Positions 24,692 through 32,920 of a stretch of 42,431 nt of DNA are shown one piece after another. Position 1 is the first letter of the stretch. Each line of letters starts with the position of its first letter. The stretch comes from Mangrovicoccus algicola (GTDB taxonomy: Bacteria; Pseudomonadota; Alphaproteobacteria; Rhodobacterales; Rhodobacteraceae), in contig NZ_JACVXA010000046.1 in the NCBI RefSeq assembly GCF_014903745.1, positions 1-42,431 of the forward strand, given 5' to 3'. The notes under the pieces were generated by a model, which saw only the letters and a program-made list of their open reading frames with translations, had not been told where the DNA came from and ran no database searches. Made by a program: the position numbers and the translations under genes.

Positions 24692-25555
24692 ATGAAACTG
24701 ACAGTTTCCCACCGGATCGTCACGCGTTTCGACCCGCCGCGGCGCCGGCTGCTGCAGAGCCTGCGCACCTATCCCACCGATTGCGCCAGCCAGAAGGTGC
24801 TGTCCTGGGACGTGCGCGTGGCGGGGGCCGTCGCGGGGGCCGCCTTCACCGACGGGGCGGGGGATCACACCGTCACCTTCTCCTCGCCCGGCGAGGTGAG
24901 CGAGGTTGTGCTGGAGATCACCGGCGAGGTGCAGACCTTCGACACGCTCGGCGTGCTGCGCGACCTGAAGGAGAAGGGGTCGCCCGTCGCCTATCTGACG
25001 CCGACGCGGCTGGTCCGGCCCGATGCCGCGATCCACGCGCTGGCCTCCGAGGCCGTGGCCACGATCGCGGCGGAGGCCGGGCTCGACCGCGCGCATGCGC
25101 TGGCCCAGGCCGTCACCGGCGCCATCACCCGCGACCGCGATCCCGCCAGGGAGCCGATGACCGCGGCCGAGGCGCTGGAGGCCGGCAAGGGCGGTCCGTC
25201 CGATTACGCGCATCTGATGGTGGCGGCGGCGCAGTCCGTGGGGATGCCCGCGCGCTTCGTCTACGGCTATTTCAAGCGCTCGCGCGCCGAGTTCGAGACC
25301 GTGATCGAGGCCGAGGACCAGATCGGCGCGACGCTCGCGGGCCATTGGCCGGCCCATGCCTGGGCCGAGATCTGGGTCGAGGGCATGGGCTGGGTCGGGT
25401 TCGACGCGATGGAGGAATGCTGTCCCGACGAGGCCTATATCCGGCTGTGCTCGGGGCGCGACGGGGCCGATGCGATGCCGGTGCGGGCGGTGGCCCAGGG
25501 GATGGGCAGCGAGGCCCATGCGGTGGCGCTGGACGTGGCGGGCACGGATCAGTAG
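24692..25555 (+). CDS. Transglutaminase-like protein lacking the catalytic cysteine
   Basis: A 287-residue protein with an N-terminal beta-rich domain (about 1-100; starts MKLTVSHRIVTRFDPP) and a C-terminal transglutaminase-like core. Family members read G-V-C-Q-D-x-A-H at the active site. Here the aligned stretch is GKGGPSDYAHLM (166-177), placing Pro169 where the nucleophilic Cys should be. The His (HAWAEIWV, His222) and Asp (GWVGFDAM, Asp238) are kept, as is the CCPDEAYIRLCSG tail typical of this subgroup. The DNA around the motif shows no simple frameshift. It may be a binding protein or use a different nucleophile. AGGAGG stands 7 nt before the ATG. Confidence 0.85.
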   Translation: MKLTVSHRIVTRFDPPRRRLLQSLRTYPTDCASQKVLSWDVRVAGAVAGAAFTDGAGDHTVTFSSPGEVSEVVLEITGEVQTFDTLGVLRDLKEKGSPVAYLTPTRLVRPDAAIHALASEAVATIAAEAGLDRAHALAQAVTGAITRDRDPAREPMTAAEALEAGKGGPSDYAHLMVAAAQSVGMPARFVYGYFKRSRAEFETVIEAEDQIGATLAGHWPAHAWAEIWVEGMGWVGFDAMEECCPDEAYIRLCSGRDGADAMPVRAVAQGMGSEAHAVALDVAGTDQ

Positions 25556-25676
25556 AAGGCCCGTCGAGGCGTTCCGATGCGTCCCGGACAGATCTTCCGC
25601 GTTCCGCCGGGCGGGGCGCGGCGGCGGTCCGCGGCGCGGAGGGCGCAGGAACCGGGCCGCGACCTGCGAGGATGAC

Positions 25677-26405
25677 ATGACCTATTGCGTGGGACTGCTG
25701 CTGAAAGCCGGTGTCGTCCTTCTGAGCGACACGAGAACCAATGCGGGGCTGGACAACATCGCCTGCTATCGCAAGACCTTCACCTTCGAAGTGCCGGGCG
25801 AGCGGGTCGTGACGATCCTGACCGCGGGCAGCCTCTCGGTGACGCAGACCGCCATCGCGCGGCTGCGCGACATGGTGGACGACCCCGAGGCGGACGAGAC
25901 CACGTCGATCCTCAAGGCGCGCACCATGCTGGATGTCGCCGAGATCGTCGGGCGGGTGCTGTCGGACGTGCGCGCCGACATCACTGCCAAGCTGGAGCGG
26001 ATGAGCCAGGCCACCGCCTCGGCCTCGCTGATGGTTGCGGGACAGAGGAAGGGCGGCGAGATGCGGCTCTTCCTCGTCTATCCCGAGGGGAATTTCATCG
26101 AGGCGACCGAGGACACGCCCTTCCTGCAGATCGGCGAGCACAAATACGGCAAGCCGATCCTCGACCGGGTGGTGACGCCGGACACGCCGCTGGCCGATGC
26201 CAAGAAGGCGGTCCTGCTGAGCATGGATTCCACGCTGCGCTCCAACCTGTCGGTGGGGATGCCGCTGGATCTGACGGTGATCGAGACCGATGCCTGCCGC
26301 GTCACCGAGAGCCGCCGGATCGAGGCCGATGATCCCACCTTCCGCGAGATGAGCACCGCCTGGTCGAACGCGCTGCGCCATGCCTTCACCGAAGTGGTGA
26401 TCTGA
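25677..26405 (+). CDS. Anbu, ancestral proteasome-like peptidase
   Basis: A 242-residue Ntn-hydrolase of the proteasome beta-subunit superfamily. After removal of Met1 the nucleophile is Thr2 (MTYCVGLLL). The partner residues Asp18 (LLSDTRTNAG) and Lys33 (YRKTF) are in the proteasome Thr1/Asp17/Lys33 arrangement, so the active site looks complete. Anbu proteins assemble into open helical or lock-washer rings rather than closed barrels, and their substrates are unknown. The gene is the last of the ATP-grasp/alpha-E/transglutaminase cluster, 121 nt after the third gene. GAGG lies 5 nt before the ATG at 25677; the longer upstream frame overlaps the transglutaminase gene in another phase and is rejected. 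Confidence 0.93.
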   Translation: MTYCVGLLLKAGVVLLSDTRTNAGLDNIACYRKTFTFEVPGERVVTILTAGSLSVTQTAIARLRDMVDDPEADETTSILKARTMLDVAEIVGRVLSDVRADITAKLERMSQATASASLMVAGQRKGGEMRLFLVYPEGNFIEATEDTPFLQIGEHKYGKPILDRVVTPDTPLADAKKAVLLSMDSTLRSNLSVGMPLDLTVIETDACRVTESRRIEADDPTFREMSTAWSNALRHAFTEVVI

Positions 26406-26589
26406 GCCCGGCCGCGGCCGGGAGATCGGCCATCCGCTGACATCTCTCGGCGGCGGGCCGGGCGCGTCCGTCCGTGAAAGCCCGCCGCGCCGGGTCGTCT
26501 CGAGGGGAGGCGGCGCTGCGGCGCCGCGCCGCTTGTCATCGGCCCCGCGCCGGGTGCAAACTGCGGGGATCGCCCCGAAAGGTTGACCC

Positions 26590-27075
26590 ATGCTCAGGAT
26601 CAGGCAGGCCAGGCCGGAAGACCATACCGAGATCAGCGTTCTCGTCGTCACGACATTCGGCCAGAACAACGAACACCGGCTGATCGAGGCGCTGCGCGCC
26701 GCCGGGGCGGTGACGCTGGAACTGGTTGCGCTGCTGGAGGACCGGATCGTCGGGCATGTCTGCTTCTCGCGGTTCGACGTGCCGCCGGGCTGGTGGGTGC
26801 TGGCCCCGGTCTCGGTCACCACGGCGTATCAGAATCGCGGCATCGGCAGCGAGCTGGTCCGCTACGGTCTCGACCAGGCGCGGCAGCAGCGGGCCGGGGC
26901 GGTGGTGGTGGTGGGCAACCCCGATTACTACCGGCGCTTCGGCTTCGTCTTCGACGGCCCCGCCCACCTGTCCAGCCCCTATCCCGCGCAGTATACCGGG
27001 CTTTACCCGATCGCGCCCGAGACGGCGGCGGCGGCAGTGGCGCTGCGCTATCCGGCCGCCTTCGAAGAGGCGTGA
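26590..27075 (+). CDS. GNAT-family N-acetyltransferase (YhbS-like)
   Basis: A 161-residue single-domain acetyltransferase. Motif A reads VSVTTAYQNRGIGSELVRYGL (about 77-97), containing the Q-N-R-G-I-G acetyl-CoA pyrophosphate loop. The following VVVVGNPDYYRRFGF segment is characteristic of the YhbS/COG3153 subgroup. The substrate is unknown. AAAGG precedes the ATG. It lies 184 nt downstream of Anbu on the same strand; a link to that operon is possible but not shown. It converges with purK across a hairpin. Confidence 0.88.
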   Translation: MLRIRQARPEDHTEISVLVVTTFGQNNEHRLIEALRAAGAVTLELVALLEDRIVGHVCFSRFDVPPGWWVLAPVSVTTAYQNRGIGSELVRYGLDQARQQRAGAVVVVGNPDYYRRFGFVFDGPAHLSSPYPAQYTGLYPIAPETAAAAVALRYPAAFEEA

Positions 27076-27093
27076 GGCCCCCGCGCGGGGGCC
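27076..27093. terminator. GC hairpin between converging GNAT and purK genes
   Basis: GGCCCCC and GGGGGCC form a perfect 7-bp stem with a 4-nt loop immediately after the acetyltransferase stop codon. There is no T-tract. It could act in both directions as a weak terminator or 3'-end barrier. Confidence 0.4.
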
Positions 27094-27099
27094 GGAGGC

Positions 27100-28179
27100 T
27101 CAGGATCCGGGGAGGAGGATGCGGTTGACATGGCCCATCTTGCGGCCCGGGCGCGCCTCGGCCTTGCCGTATAGATGGATGGCGGTGGCGCCGTCGGCGG
27201 CAAATTCCGCGATCCGTTCCACATCGTCTCCGATCAGGTTCAGCATCTCGACATCGCTATGCCGTTCGGCGCGGCCCAGCGGCCAGCCCGCGACGGCGCG
27301 GACATGCTGCTCGAACTGGCAGATGGCGCAGCCGGTCTGGGTCCAGTGGCCGGAATTATGGACGCGGGGGGCGATCTCGTTGACCACCAGGCCGGATGCG
27401 GTGACGAAAAGCTCCACCCCCATCACGCCGACATAGTCGAGCGCCGAGAGGATGCGCCCGGCCAGCAGCACCGCATCCGTGCGCAGCCGCGGGGGGATCT
27501 TCGCGGGCACGGTGGTGGTGTGCAGGATGCCGTCGCGATGCACGTTCTCGCCGGGATCGAAACACGCCACGGCGCCGTCGGTGGCGCGCGCGCCGATCAC
27601 CGAGATCTCGCAGGAGAAGTCGACGAACCCCTCGAGGATCGCCGGGGCGCCCTTGAGCGCGGCGAAGGCGGCGGCGGCCTCGGACGCGTCCTTGATGCGG
27701 ACCTGGCCCTTGCCGTCATAGCCGAAGCGGCGGGTCTTGAGGATCGCGGGCGTGCCGGTCCGCGCCAGCGCGGCCTCCAGCGCGGCAAGGTCGGGGATGT
27801 CCGCATAGGGTGCGGTGGCAAGACCCAGGCCCGAGAGGAAGTCCTTCTCGGTCATGCGGTCCTGCGAGACCTCGAGCGCGCGCCGGCCGGGCCGGATCGG
27901 GGCCAGCCCGCCGAGAAGGTCGAGCGCCGCGGTGGGGATGTTCTCGAATTCGTAGGTGATGACATCGACCGCGCGGCCGAAGGCCTCCAGCGCGGCGGCA
28001 TCGTCATAGGGGGCGGCAGTGTGGCGGTCGGCGACCTGCGCGGCGGGGCAGTCGGCAGCGGGATCGTAGACATGGCATTTCAGGCCCAGCCGCGCAGCGG
28101 CCAGGGCCAGCATGCGGCCGAGCTGGCCGCCGCCGAGGATGCCGATGGTCGAACCGGGGGCGAGGGGGGTGTCAGTCAT
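27100..28179 (-). CDS. N5-carboxyaminoimidazole ribonucleotide synthase (PurK)
   Basis: A 359-residue ATP-grasp enzyme that carboxylates AIR with bicarbonate and ATP to give N5-CAIR in de novo purine synthesis. The N-terminal [17 protein letters not shown] is the PurK signature. The ATP-grasp lid (FGYDGKGQ) and the metal-binding block [25 protein letters not shown] with catalytic acids are present. The ATG overlaps the purE coding region by 8 nt, which indicates coupled translation with the next enzyme of the pathway. Confidence 0.97.
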   Translation of the reverse strand: MTDTPLAPGSTIGILGGGQLGRMLALAAARLGLKCHVYDPAADCPAAQVADRHTAAPYDDAAALEAFGRAVDVITYEFENIPTAALDLLGGLAPIRPGRRALEVSQDRMTEKDFLSGLGLATAPYADIPDLAALEAALARTGTPAILKTRRFGYDGKGQVRIKDASEAAAAFAALKGAPAILEGFVDFSCEISVIGARATDGAVACFDPGENVHRDGILHTTTVPAKIPPRLRTDAVLLAGRILSALDYVGVMGVELFVTASGLVVNEIAPRVHNSGHWTQTGCAICQFEQHVRAVAGWPLGRAERHSDVEMLNLIGDDVERIAEFAADGATAIHLYGKAEARPGRKMGHVNRILLPGS

Positions 28180-28663
28180 CGACGGGCACCTCCGGGATCG
28201 AGGCGGAGAGCGCCTCGCGCCAGGCCGTCAGCCGCGCGGCGATGCCGGGATCCGAGGTGGCGAGGATGCCTGCCGCCATCAGCCCGGCATTGGCGCCGCC
28301 CGCCGCGCCGATCGCCATGGTCGCCACCGGAAAGCCCCTGGGCATCTGGACGATGGAATAGAGGCTGTCGACGCCCGAGAGCGCGCGGGTCTGGATCGGA
28401 ACGCCGATCACCGGCACCCAGGTCTTCGAGGCCATCATGCCGGGCAGGTGGGCCGCGCCGCCGGCCCCTGCGATAATGGCCTTCAGCCCGCGCCCGGCGG
28501 CCTCGCGGCCATAGCTCCACAGCCGGTCGGGGGTGCGGTGCGCCGAGACGATGCGCGCCTCCCAGGCGATCCCCAGCTCGTCGAGGATCTCCGCTGCCAG
28601 TTTCATGGTGGGCCAGTCCGACTGGCTGCCCATGATGATGCCGACCTGTACCTGCGCTGTCAC
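28172..28663 (-). CDS. N5-CAIR mutase (PurE)
   Basis: A 163-residue class I PurE that converts N5-CAIR to CAIR, the step after PurK. Conserved loops are [13 protein letters not shown] (about 8-20), the SAHRTPDRL loop with the catalytic His, and [16 protein letters not shown] at 28663 is chosen as start: GAGG lies 7 nt upstream. An ATG five codons earlier has no Shine-Dalgarno. The 3' end overlaps purK by 8 nt. Confidence 0.95.
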   Translation of the reverse strand: MTAQVQVGIIMGSQSDWPTMKLAAEILDELGIAWEARIVSAHRTPDRLWSYGREAAGRGLKAIIAGAGGAAHLPGMMASKTWVPVIGVPIQTRALSGVDSLYSIVQMPRGFPVATMAIGAAGGANAGLMAAGILATSDPGIAARLTAWREALSASIPEVPVDD

Positions 28664-28670
28664 CGTTCCG

Positions 28671-28674
28671 CCTC
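28671..28674 (-). promoter_or_regulatory. Ribosome binding site deciding the GTG start of purE
   Basis: GAGG (minus strand), extended by CGG, stands 7 nt before the GTG at 28663. It lies inside the first codons of the alternative ATG start at 28678. Confidence 0.5.
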
Positions 28675-28756
28675 GCATGCCATGTTCCCGGAAGCCCGCG
28701 ATATACCGGCTTCGGGCCGGGCTGCAAACAGGCAAAACGCGCCGCGGCGGCAGGAG

Positions 28757-28778
28757 GCCCCGGCTCGGGGGCCGGGGC
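28757..28778 (-). terminator. Putative terminator after the DUF465 gene
   Basis: An 8-bp GC stem (28757-28764 with 28771-28778, 6-nt loop) lies 11 nt after the DUF465 stop. TTTT appears only some 20 nt further on, after a second GC-rich inverted repeat. Confidence 0.35.
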
Positions 28779-28789
28779 GGGACGGCGCC

Positions 28790-29008
28790 TCAGGCGATGA
28801 TGTCGGGATAGAGCCGGTCCTCGATGCGCTGGATGTCGTCCTTCAGCGCCAGCTTCTGCTTCTTGAGGCGGCGCAGCGCCAGCTGGTCGGCGCGCCCGGT
28901 CTCCTCCATCGCGGCGATGGCCTGGTCGAGATCGCGGTGACCGCGGCGCAGCATCTCGATCTTGACCTTCAGGACTTCCTCTTCGGTCATTTCAATATGC
29001 GCGTTCAT
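28790..29008 (-). CDS. DUF465 / YdcH-family small protein
   Basis: A 72-residue, highly charged helical protein typical of the YdcH/DUF465 family, ending in a RLKKQKLALKDDIQRIE coiled-coil helix. These small proteins are widespread in proteobacteria. Their function is not established. The ATG at 29008 begins the family-like segment; the longer upstream frame is not conserved in character. It is divergent from the Hsp20 operon, and its promoter must lie within the same 166-nt gap. Confidence 0.88.
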   Translation of the reverse strand: MNAHIEMTEEEVLKVKIEMLRRGHRDLDQAIAAMEETGRADQLALRRLKKQKLALKDDIQRIEDRLYPDIIA

Positions 29009-29088
29009 GTCCACCCTGAACCCTCTGCAGCGGTAGCGCCGATCATAGCCGGTTCGGGCCGGGCTGGGAAGCGCTGCGTCGCGGGATG

Positions 29089-29116
29089 CTTGCACCGCGC
29101 CGCGGCAACCCCATAT
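29089..29116 (+). promoter_or_regulatory. Heat-shock (RpoH, sigma-32) promoter of the hsp20 operon
   Basis: CTTG (29089-29092), 16 nt, then CCCCATAT (29109-29116) matches the sigma-32 consensus (CTTGAA, N13-17, CCCCATnT) closely. Transcription should begin near 29123, giving a leader of about 50 nt before the Hsp20 ATG. Confidence 0.75.
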
Positions 29117-29150
29117 TCTGGGGTGCGGCCGCCGCAAGGGGCCGCGCATC

Positions 29151-29170
29151 CGTCGCTTTATCCAAGGACG
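29151..29170 (+). promoter_or_regulatory. Possible RNA thermometer hairpin masking the hsp20 Shine-Dalgarno
   Basis: In the predicted leader, CGTC-g-CTT (29151-29158) can pair with AAG-GACG (29164-29170) around a 5-nt loop. The ribosome binding site AAGGA (29164-29168) would be fully inside the stem, 6 nt before the ATG. The short bulged stem would melt easily with heat, as in small-heat-shock-gene thermometers. This is folding by eye only. Confidence 0.4.
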
Positions 29171-29174
29171 AGAC

Positions 29175-29588
29175 ATGACCAAGACGACGCTGGGAACGCA
29201 TCCGTTCCTCCTGGGGTTCGAGCAGCTGGAGCGGCTGGTCGAACGGACCGCCAAGAGCGGCAACGAGGGCTACCCGCCCTACAATATCGAGCAGACCTCC
29301 GACCGGTCCTATCGCATCACCCTGGCCGTGGCCGGGTTCGGCGAGGACGACCTGTCCATCACCGTGGAGGATCGCCAGCTGGTGGTGCGCGGGCGCATGC
29401 CGGACGACCTGTCCGAACGGGTGTTCCTGCATCGCGGGATCGCCGGGCGCCAGTTCCAGCGCAGCTTCGTTCTGGCCGACGGGGTGGAGGTGCGCAGCGC
29501 CTCGATGGAGCACGGGCTGCTGCATATCGACCTGTCCCGGCCGGAACCGGAGAACGTCGTCCAGCGTATAGAGATCAGCAAGGGGTGA
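29175..29588 (+). CDS. Small heat-shock protein Hsp20 (IbpA-like)
   Basis: A 137-residue alpha-crystallin-domain holdase. An N-terminal arm starting MTKTTLGTHPFLLGFEQLERL precedes the alpha-crystallin beta sandwich (about 38-125; PYNIEQTSDRSYRITLAVAGF...VVRGR). The conserved A-x-x-x-n-G-L block appears as ASMEHGLLHIDL, and the tail IEISKG carries an I-x-I anchor for oligomerisation. It binds unfolding proteins without ATP. It forms an operon with the DUF1150 gene 5 nt downstream and is driven by a sigma-32-type promoter. Confidence 0.96.
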   Translation: MTKTTLGTHPFLLGFEQLERLVERTAKSGNEGYPPYNIEQTSDRSYRITLAVAGFGEDDLSITVEDRQLVVRGRMPDDLSERVFLHRGIAGRQFQRSFVLADGVEVRSASMEHGLLHIDLSRPEPENVVQRIEISKG

Positions 29589-29593
29589 ATGTC

Positions 29594-29830
29594 ATGGCAG
29601 AGCCGAGAGAGACCCGCATCGACCAGATCGACCAGGTGCCGCGCATCGTCTATGTGCGCGCGGTGGACAAGGCCGCGCTTCCGCAGGATCTGCAGGAAGC
29701 CACGGCCGACATCCCCGCGCCCTATTCGCTGCACGCGCCCGACGGCGAGCGGCTGGCGATCGTGCGCGATCAGAAGCTGGCCTTCCTGCTTGCCCGCCAG
29801 AACGACCTGACGCCGGTCTACGTGAACTGA
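29594..29830 (+). CDS. DUF1150-family protein
   Basis: A 78-residue soluble protein of the alphaproteobacterial DUF1150 family (conserved core ...IVYVRAV...YSLHAPDGERLAIVRDQKLAFLLARQNDLTPVYVN). It is regularly found directly after the hsp20 gene, and the shared heat-shock promoter suggests a role in the same response. Its molecular activity is unknown. ATG at 29594 is preferred with AAGGGG upstream; a GTG three codons earlier is possible. Confidence 0.88.
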   Translation: MAEPRETRIDQIDQVPRIVYVRAVDKAALPQDLQEATADIPAPYSLHAPDGERLAIVRDQKLAFLLARQNDLTPVYVN

Positions 29831-29875
29831 GGGAAATCGCGGGATCCGGCCGTGTCGGCCGGGATCGCCCGCAGC

Positions 29876-29904
29876 GGGCCCGGTCCGAGGGACCGAGCCC
29901 TTTT
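29876..29904 (+). terminator. Intrinsic terminator of the hsp20 operon
   Basis: An 11-bp stem with one C-A mismatch (29876-29886 with 29890-29900), a 3-nt loop and TTTT (29901-29904). It lies 45 nt after the DUF1150 stop and faces the converging gene at 29908. Confidence 0.65.
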
Positions 29905-29907
29905 CGT

Positions 29908-30234
29908 TCAGCGGGGTGCGTCGGGCATGGCGGGGACGGGGTCGGGCAGGCCGTCCCAGACCGGTTCCGCGCCTCCGGGTCCGGTGAGGAAGCCGCCGCC
30001 CGGCAGGTCCAGCGGCGCATCGAAGGCCGGGCCCGCGGGTCCCAGGGGCGGGGTCGCGGCCGGGGGGCGGGGCCGGGCCTCGTCCTGATCCGGCGGCGCC
30101 GGAACCGGGCCGCAGGCCATGAGGCAGCTGTCATCCGTGCGCAGCGTGGCGGCGGAGAGGGATGCCGGCGGCAGCCCCAGGCAGATCGCCATCACTGCCA
30201 GCCCGGCAGTCGCGGCCAGCCTTTCCGTCTCCAT
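29908..30234 (-). CDS. Hypothetical secreted proline-rich protein (108 aa)
   Basis: I do not recognise a family. The ATG at 30234 follows GGGAGG at 7 nt and begins a clear signal peptide (about 1-29, cleavage near LSAAT). The mature ~80 residues are rich in Pro, Gly, Ala and Asp and contain two cysteines close together (CLMAC), which could form a disulfide. The low-complexity composition suggests an extended, disordered periplasmic or extracellular protein. It lies 89 nt downstream of trxB on the same strand, possibly cotranscribed. Confidence 0.6.
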   Translation of the reverse strand: METERLAATAGLAVMAICLGLPPASLSAATLRTDDSCLMACGPVPAPPDQDEARPRPPAATPPLGPAGPAFDAPLDLPGGGFLTGPGGAEPVWDGLPDPVPAMPDAPR

Positions 30235-30323
30235 CCGCAATCCTCCCTTTGCCGGCGCGCGTCGCGGGCCGGTCTCCCCCTTCATAGCGGGACAGGCGGC
30301 CCGATGTGTTAAGAAAATGCGGC

Positions 30324-31352
<1,029 letters not shown>

Positions 31353-31389
31353 TCATCTTCGCGCGTGGCGGAAAGGGGGAGCGGAGATA

Positions 31390-31404
31390 TTGGAATTAAT
31401 CCAA
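31390..31404. promoter_or_regulatory. Candidate Lrp/AsnC operator
   Basis: TTGGA-ATTAA-TCCAA is a 15-bp palindrome with an A/T centre, embedded in an AT-rich tract (31388-31410) about 30-40 bp upstream of the predicted lrp-like promoter. The size and A/T centre are typical of Lrp-family sites, and autoregulation is common. Confidence 0.4.
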
Positions 31405-31431
31405 AAATATCCGTTCCATCAAGAAACAATA

Positions 31432-31460
31432 TTGCGCGCTTTCCGGGATTTGCCTAGGTT
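31432..31460 (+). promoter_or_regulatory. Candidate promoter of the Lrp/AsnC gene
   Basis: TTGCGC (31432-31437) and TAGGTT (31455-31460) are spaced by exactly 17 bp, 26 nt before the ATG. The -10 match is poor. Confidence 0.3.
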
Positions 31461-31486
31461 GGCGCTGCATAGGAGAAAAAGAGCAG

Positions 31487-31987
31487 ATGGCCGGATCCAA
31501 GCTTGACCCGATCGACCGGAAGATACTTGCGGAACTGCAGGCCGACGGACGCATGACCAATGTGGAACTGGCCAAGCGGGTGGGCATCTCGGCGCCGCCC
31601 TGCCTGCGCCGGATGCGGACGCTGGAGGAAAGCGGCTATATCCGCGGCTACCACGCCCAGGTCGACAGCCGCGAACTGGGATTCGAGGTCCAGGTCTTCG
31701 CCATGGTGGGGCTGGAGTCGCAGGCGGAGGCCGATCTGTCCGCCTTCGAGCAGAAATGCCGGGGCTGGCCGCTGGTCCGCGAATGCCACATGCTCAACGG
31801 CGAGGTCGATTTCGTGCTGAAATGCGTGGCGCCGGACCTGGCGACCTTCCACGGGTTCCTGATCAGCGAGCTGACCGCGGCGGAGAATGTCGCCAGCGTC
31901 AAGACCTCGCTGGTGATCCGCTCGGCCAAGGAAGAGCCCGGCGTTCCCTTCGAGGTGCTGGAGGAGCGGCTGAGCAAGAGCGCCTGA
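31487..31987 (+). CDS. Lrp/AsnC-family transcriptional regulator
   Basis: A 166-residue regulator with an N-terminal winged helix-turn-helix (about 5-65; LDPIDRKILAELQADGRM...VGISAPPCLRRMRTLEESGYIRGY). The C-terminal RAM/AsnC ligand-binding domain (about 70-155) contains the usual VRECHMLNGEVDFVLK strand. It probably senses an amino acid and binds DNA as an octamer or dimer array. The target set is unknown; the divergent trxB and its own promoter are candidates. AGGAG is placed about 12 nt before the ATG. Confidence 0.93.
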   Translation: MAGSKLDPIDRKILAELQADGRMTNVELAKRVGISAPPCLRRMRTLEESGYIRGYHAQVDSRELGFEVQVFAMVGLESQAEADLSAFEQKCRGWPLVRECHMLNGEVDFVLKCVAPDLATFHGFLISELTAAENVASVKTSLVIRSAKEEPGVPFEVLEERLSKSA

Positions 31988-32006
31988 CGGCGCGGTCCGG
32001 AGATGG

Positions 32007-32034
32007 AAAGGGCCGGAGCTTGCCGCTCCGGCCC
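32007..32034 (-). terminator. Hairpin terminator between converging lrp-like and pgeF genes
   Basis: A perfect 10-bp stem (GGGCCGGAGC at 32010-32019 and GCTCCGGCCC at 32025-32034, 5-nt loop) is followed on the minus strand by TTT (32009-32007). It has no T-tract on the plus strand. It may end the pgeF operon transcript or a shorter minus-strand RNA. Confidence 0.5.
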
Positions 32035-32109
32035 GGAACTCGTGACCACGTACTCGTCACCAACCACGGGGCCTGTATGTGCCCTTCCCTGGCAGGCTTC
32101 AAGAAAAAT

Positions 32110-32128
32110 TTTTCTGCATTGCAGAAAA
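32110..32128. promoter_or_regulatory. 19-bp palindrome, possible PhaR-type operator
   Basis: TTTTCTGCA-T-TGCAGAAAA is a perfect inverted repeat overlapping a second palindrome (agaaaaatttttct, 32102-32115). The core CTGC-N3-GCAG fits the site described for the PHB-synthesis regulator PhaR of Paracoccus. No annotated gene starts nearby; it lies between two gene 3' ends. Confidence 0.4.
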
Positions 32129-32158
32129 GATTGTCGCCGGATCGCGGGCAATCCGGGT

Positions 32159-32920
32159 TCAGAGCCGGATGGCGGCGGCGAGCCGCCCATAATCCGGTTC
32201 GCCGCGATGAAAGCTCCGGCGGAATGAAAAGAACCGTGCAGGGTCCGAATAGGTGCAGTGGCGCGACCATTCCGCATGGCCGATTCCCGCCTCGCGCAGC
32301 CGCCAGGCGGCAAAGCCCGGCAGGTCGAACTGGTACTTGTCCGGGGCCTTGCCGCCCGCGAAGAACCGCTGATGGGCCATGTCCTCGTCGAGGAACCGCT
32401 CCATGAAATCCTGTCCGACCTCATAGGCCGCCTGGCTGATCGTCGGGCCGATCACCGCGGCGATGCGGTCGCGCCGCGCGCCGGCGGCCTCCATCGCCGC
32501 CAGCGTCGCCTCCAGCACGCCGCCGAGCGCGCCGCGCCAGCCCGCATGTGCCGCGCCGATCACCCCGGCTTCGGCATCGGCGAAGAGCACCGGCGCGCAA
32601 TCGGCGGTCAGGATGGTCAGGACGAGGCCGGGCGTCGCGGTGACCACGGCATCCGCCTCGGGCAGCGGCGGCGTGGTGGCGGCCTCCACCGTCGCGGCGA
32701 CGGCCGAATGAACCTGGTTGACCCCGGCCATGTCTTCTGCCCCGGCGCCCATCGCGCCTGCGACCCGGGCGCGGTTAATCCGCACGATCTGCGCCTGGTC
32801 GGAAGAGCCGAAGCCGCAATTTAGCCCCTCGTAGATCCCCGAAGAAGCGCCGCCCTTGCGGGTGAAGAACCCGTGGCGCAGCGGCGAGAGGGCGTCGGAA
32901 GTGATGATTTCTAGGGCCAT
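32159..32920 (-). CDS. Peptidoglycan editing factor PgeF (laccase-domain/DUF152)
   Basis: A 253-residue protein of the YfiH/DUF152 family, shown in E. coli to remove mis-incorporated amino acids from peptidoglycan precursors; some homologues act on purine nucleosides. The metal/active-site residues are present: His in VNQVHSA, Cys in TADCAPVLFAD and His in GAAHAGWRGALGGV. The N-terminal HGFFTRKGGASSGIYEGLN is diagnostic. The ATG overlaps the methyltransferase gene upstream by 10 nt, in the lgt-methyltransferase-pgeF operon. Confidence 0.93.
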   Translation of the reverse strand: MALEIITSDALSPLRHGFFTRKGGASSGIYEGLNCGFGSSDQAQIVRINRARVAGAMGAGAEDMAGVNQVHSAVAATVEAATTPPLPEADAVVTATPGLVLTILTADCAPVLFADAEAGVIGAAHAGWRGALGGVLEATLAAMEAAGARRDRIAAVIGPTISQAAYEVGQDFMERFLDEDMAHQRFFAGGKAPDKYQFDLPGFAAWRLREAGIGHAEWSRHCTYSDPARFFSFRRSFHRGEPDYGRLAAAIRL

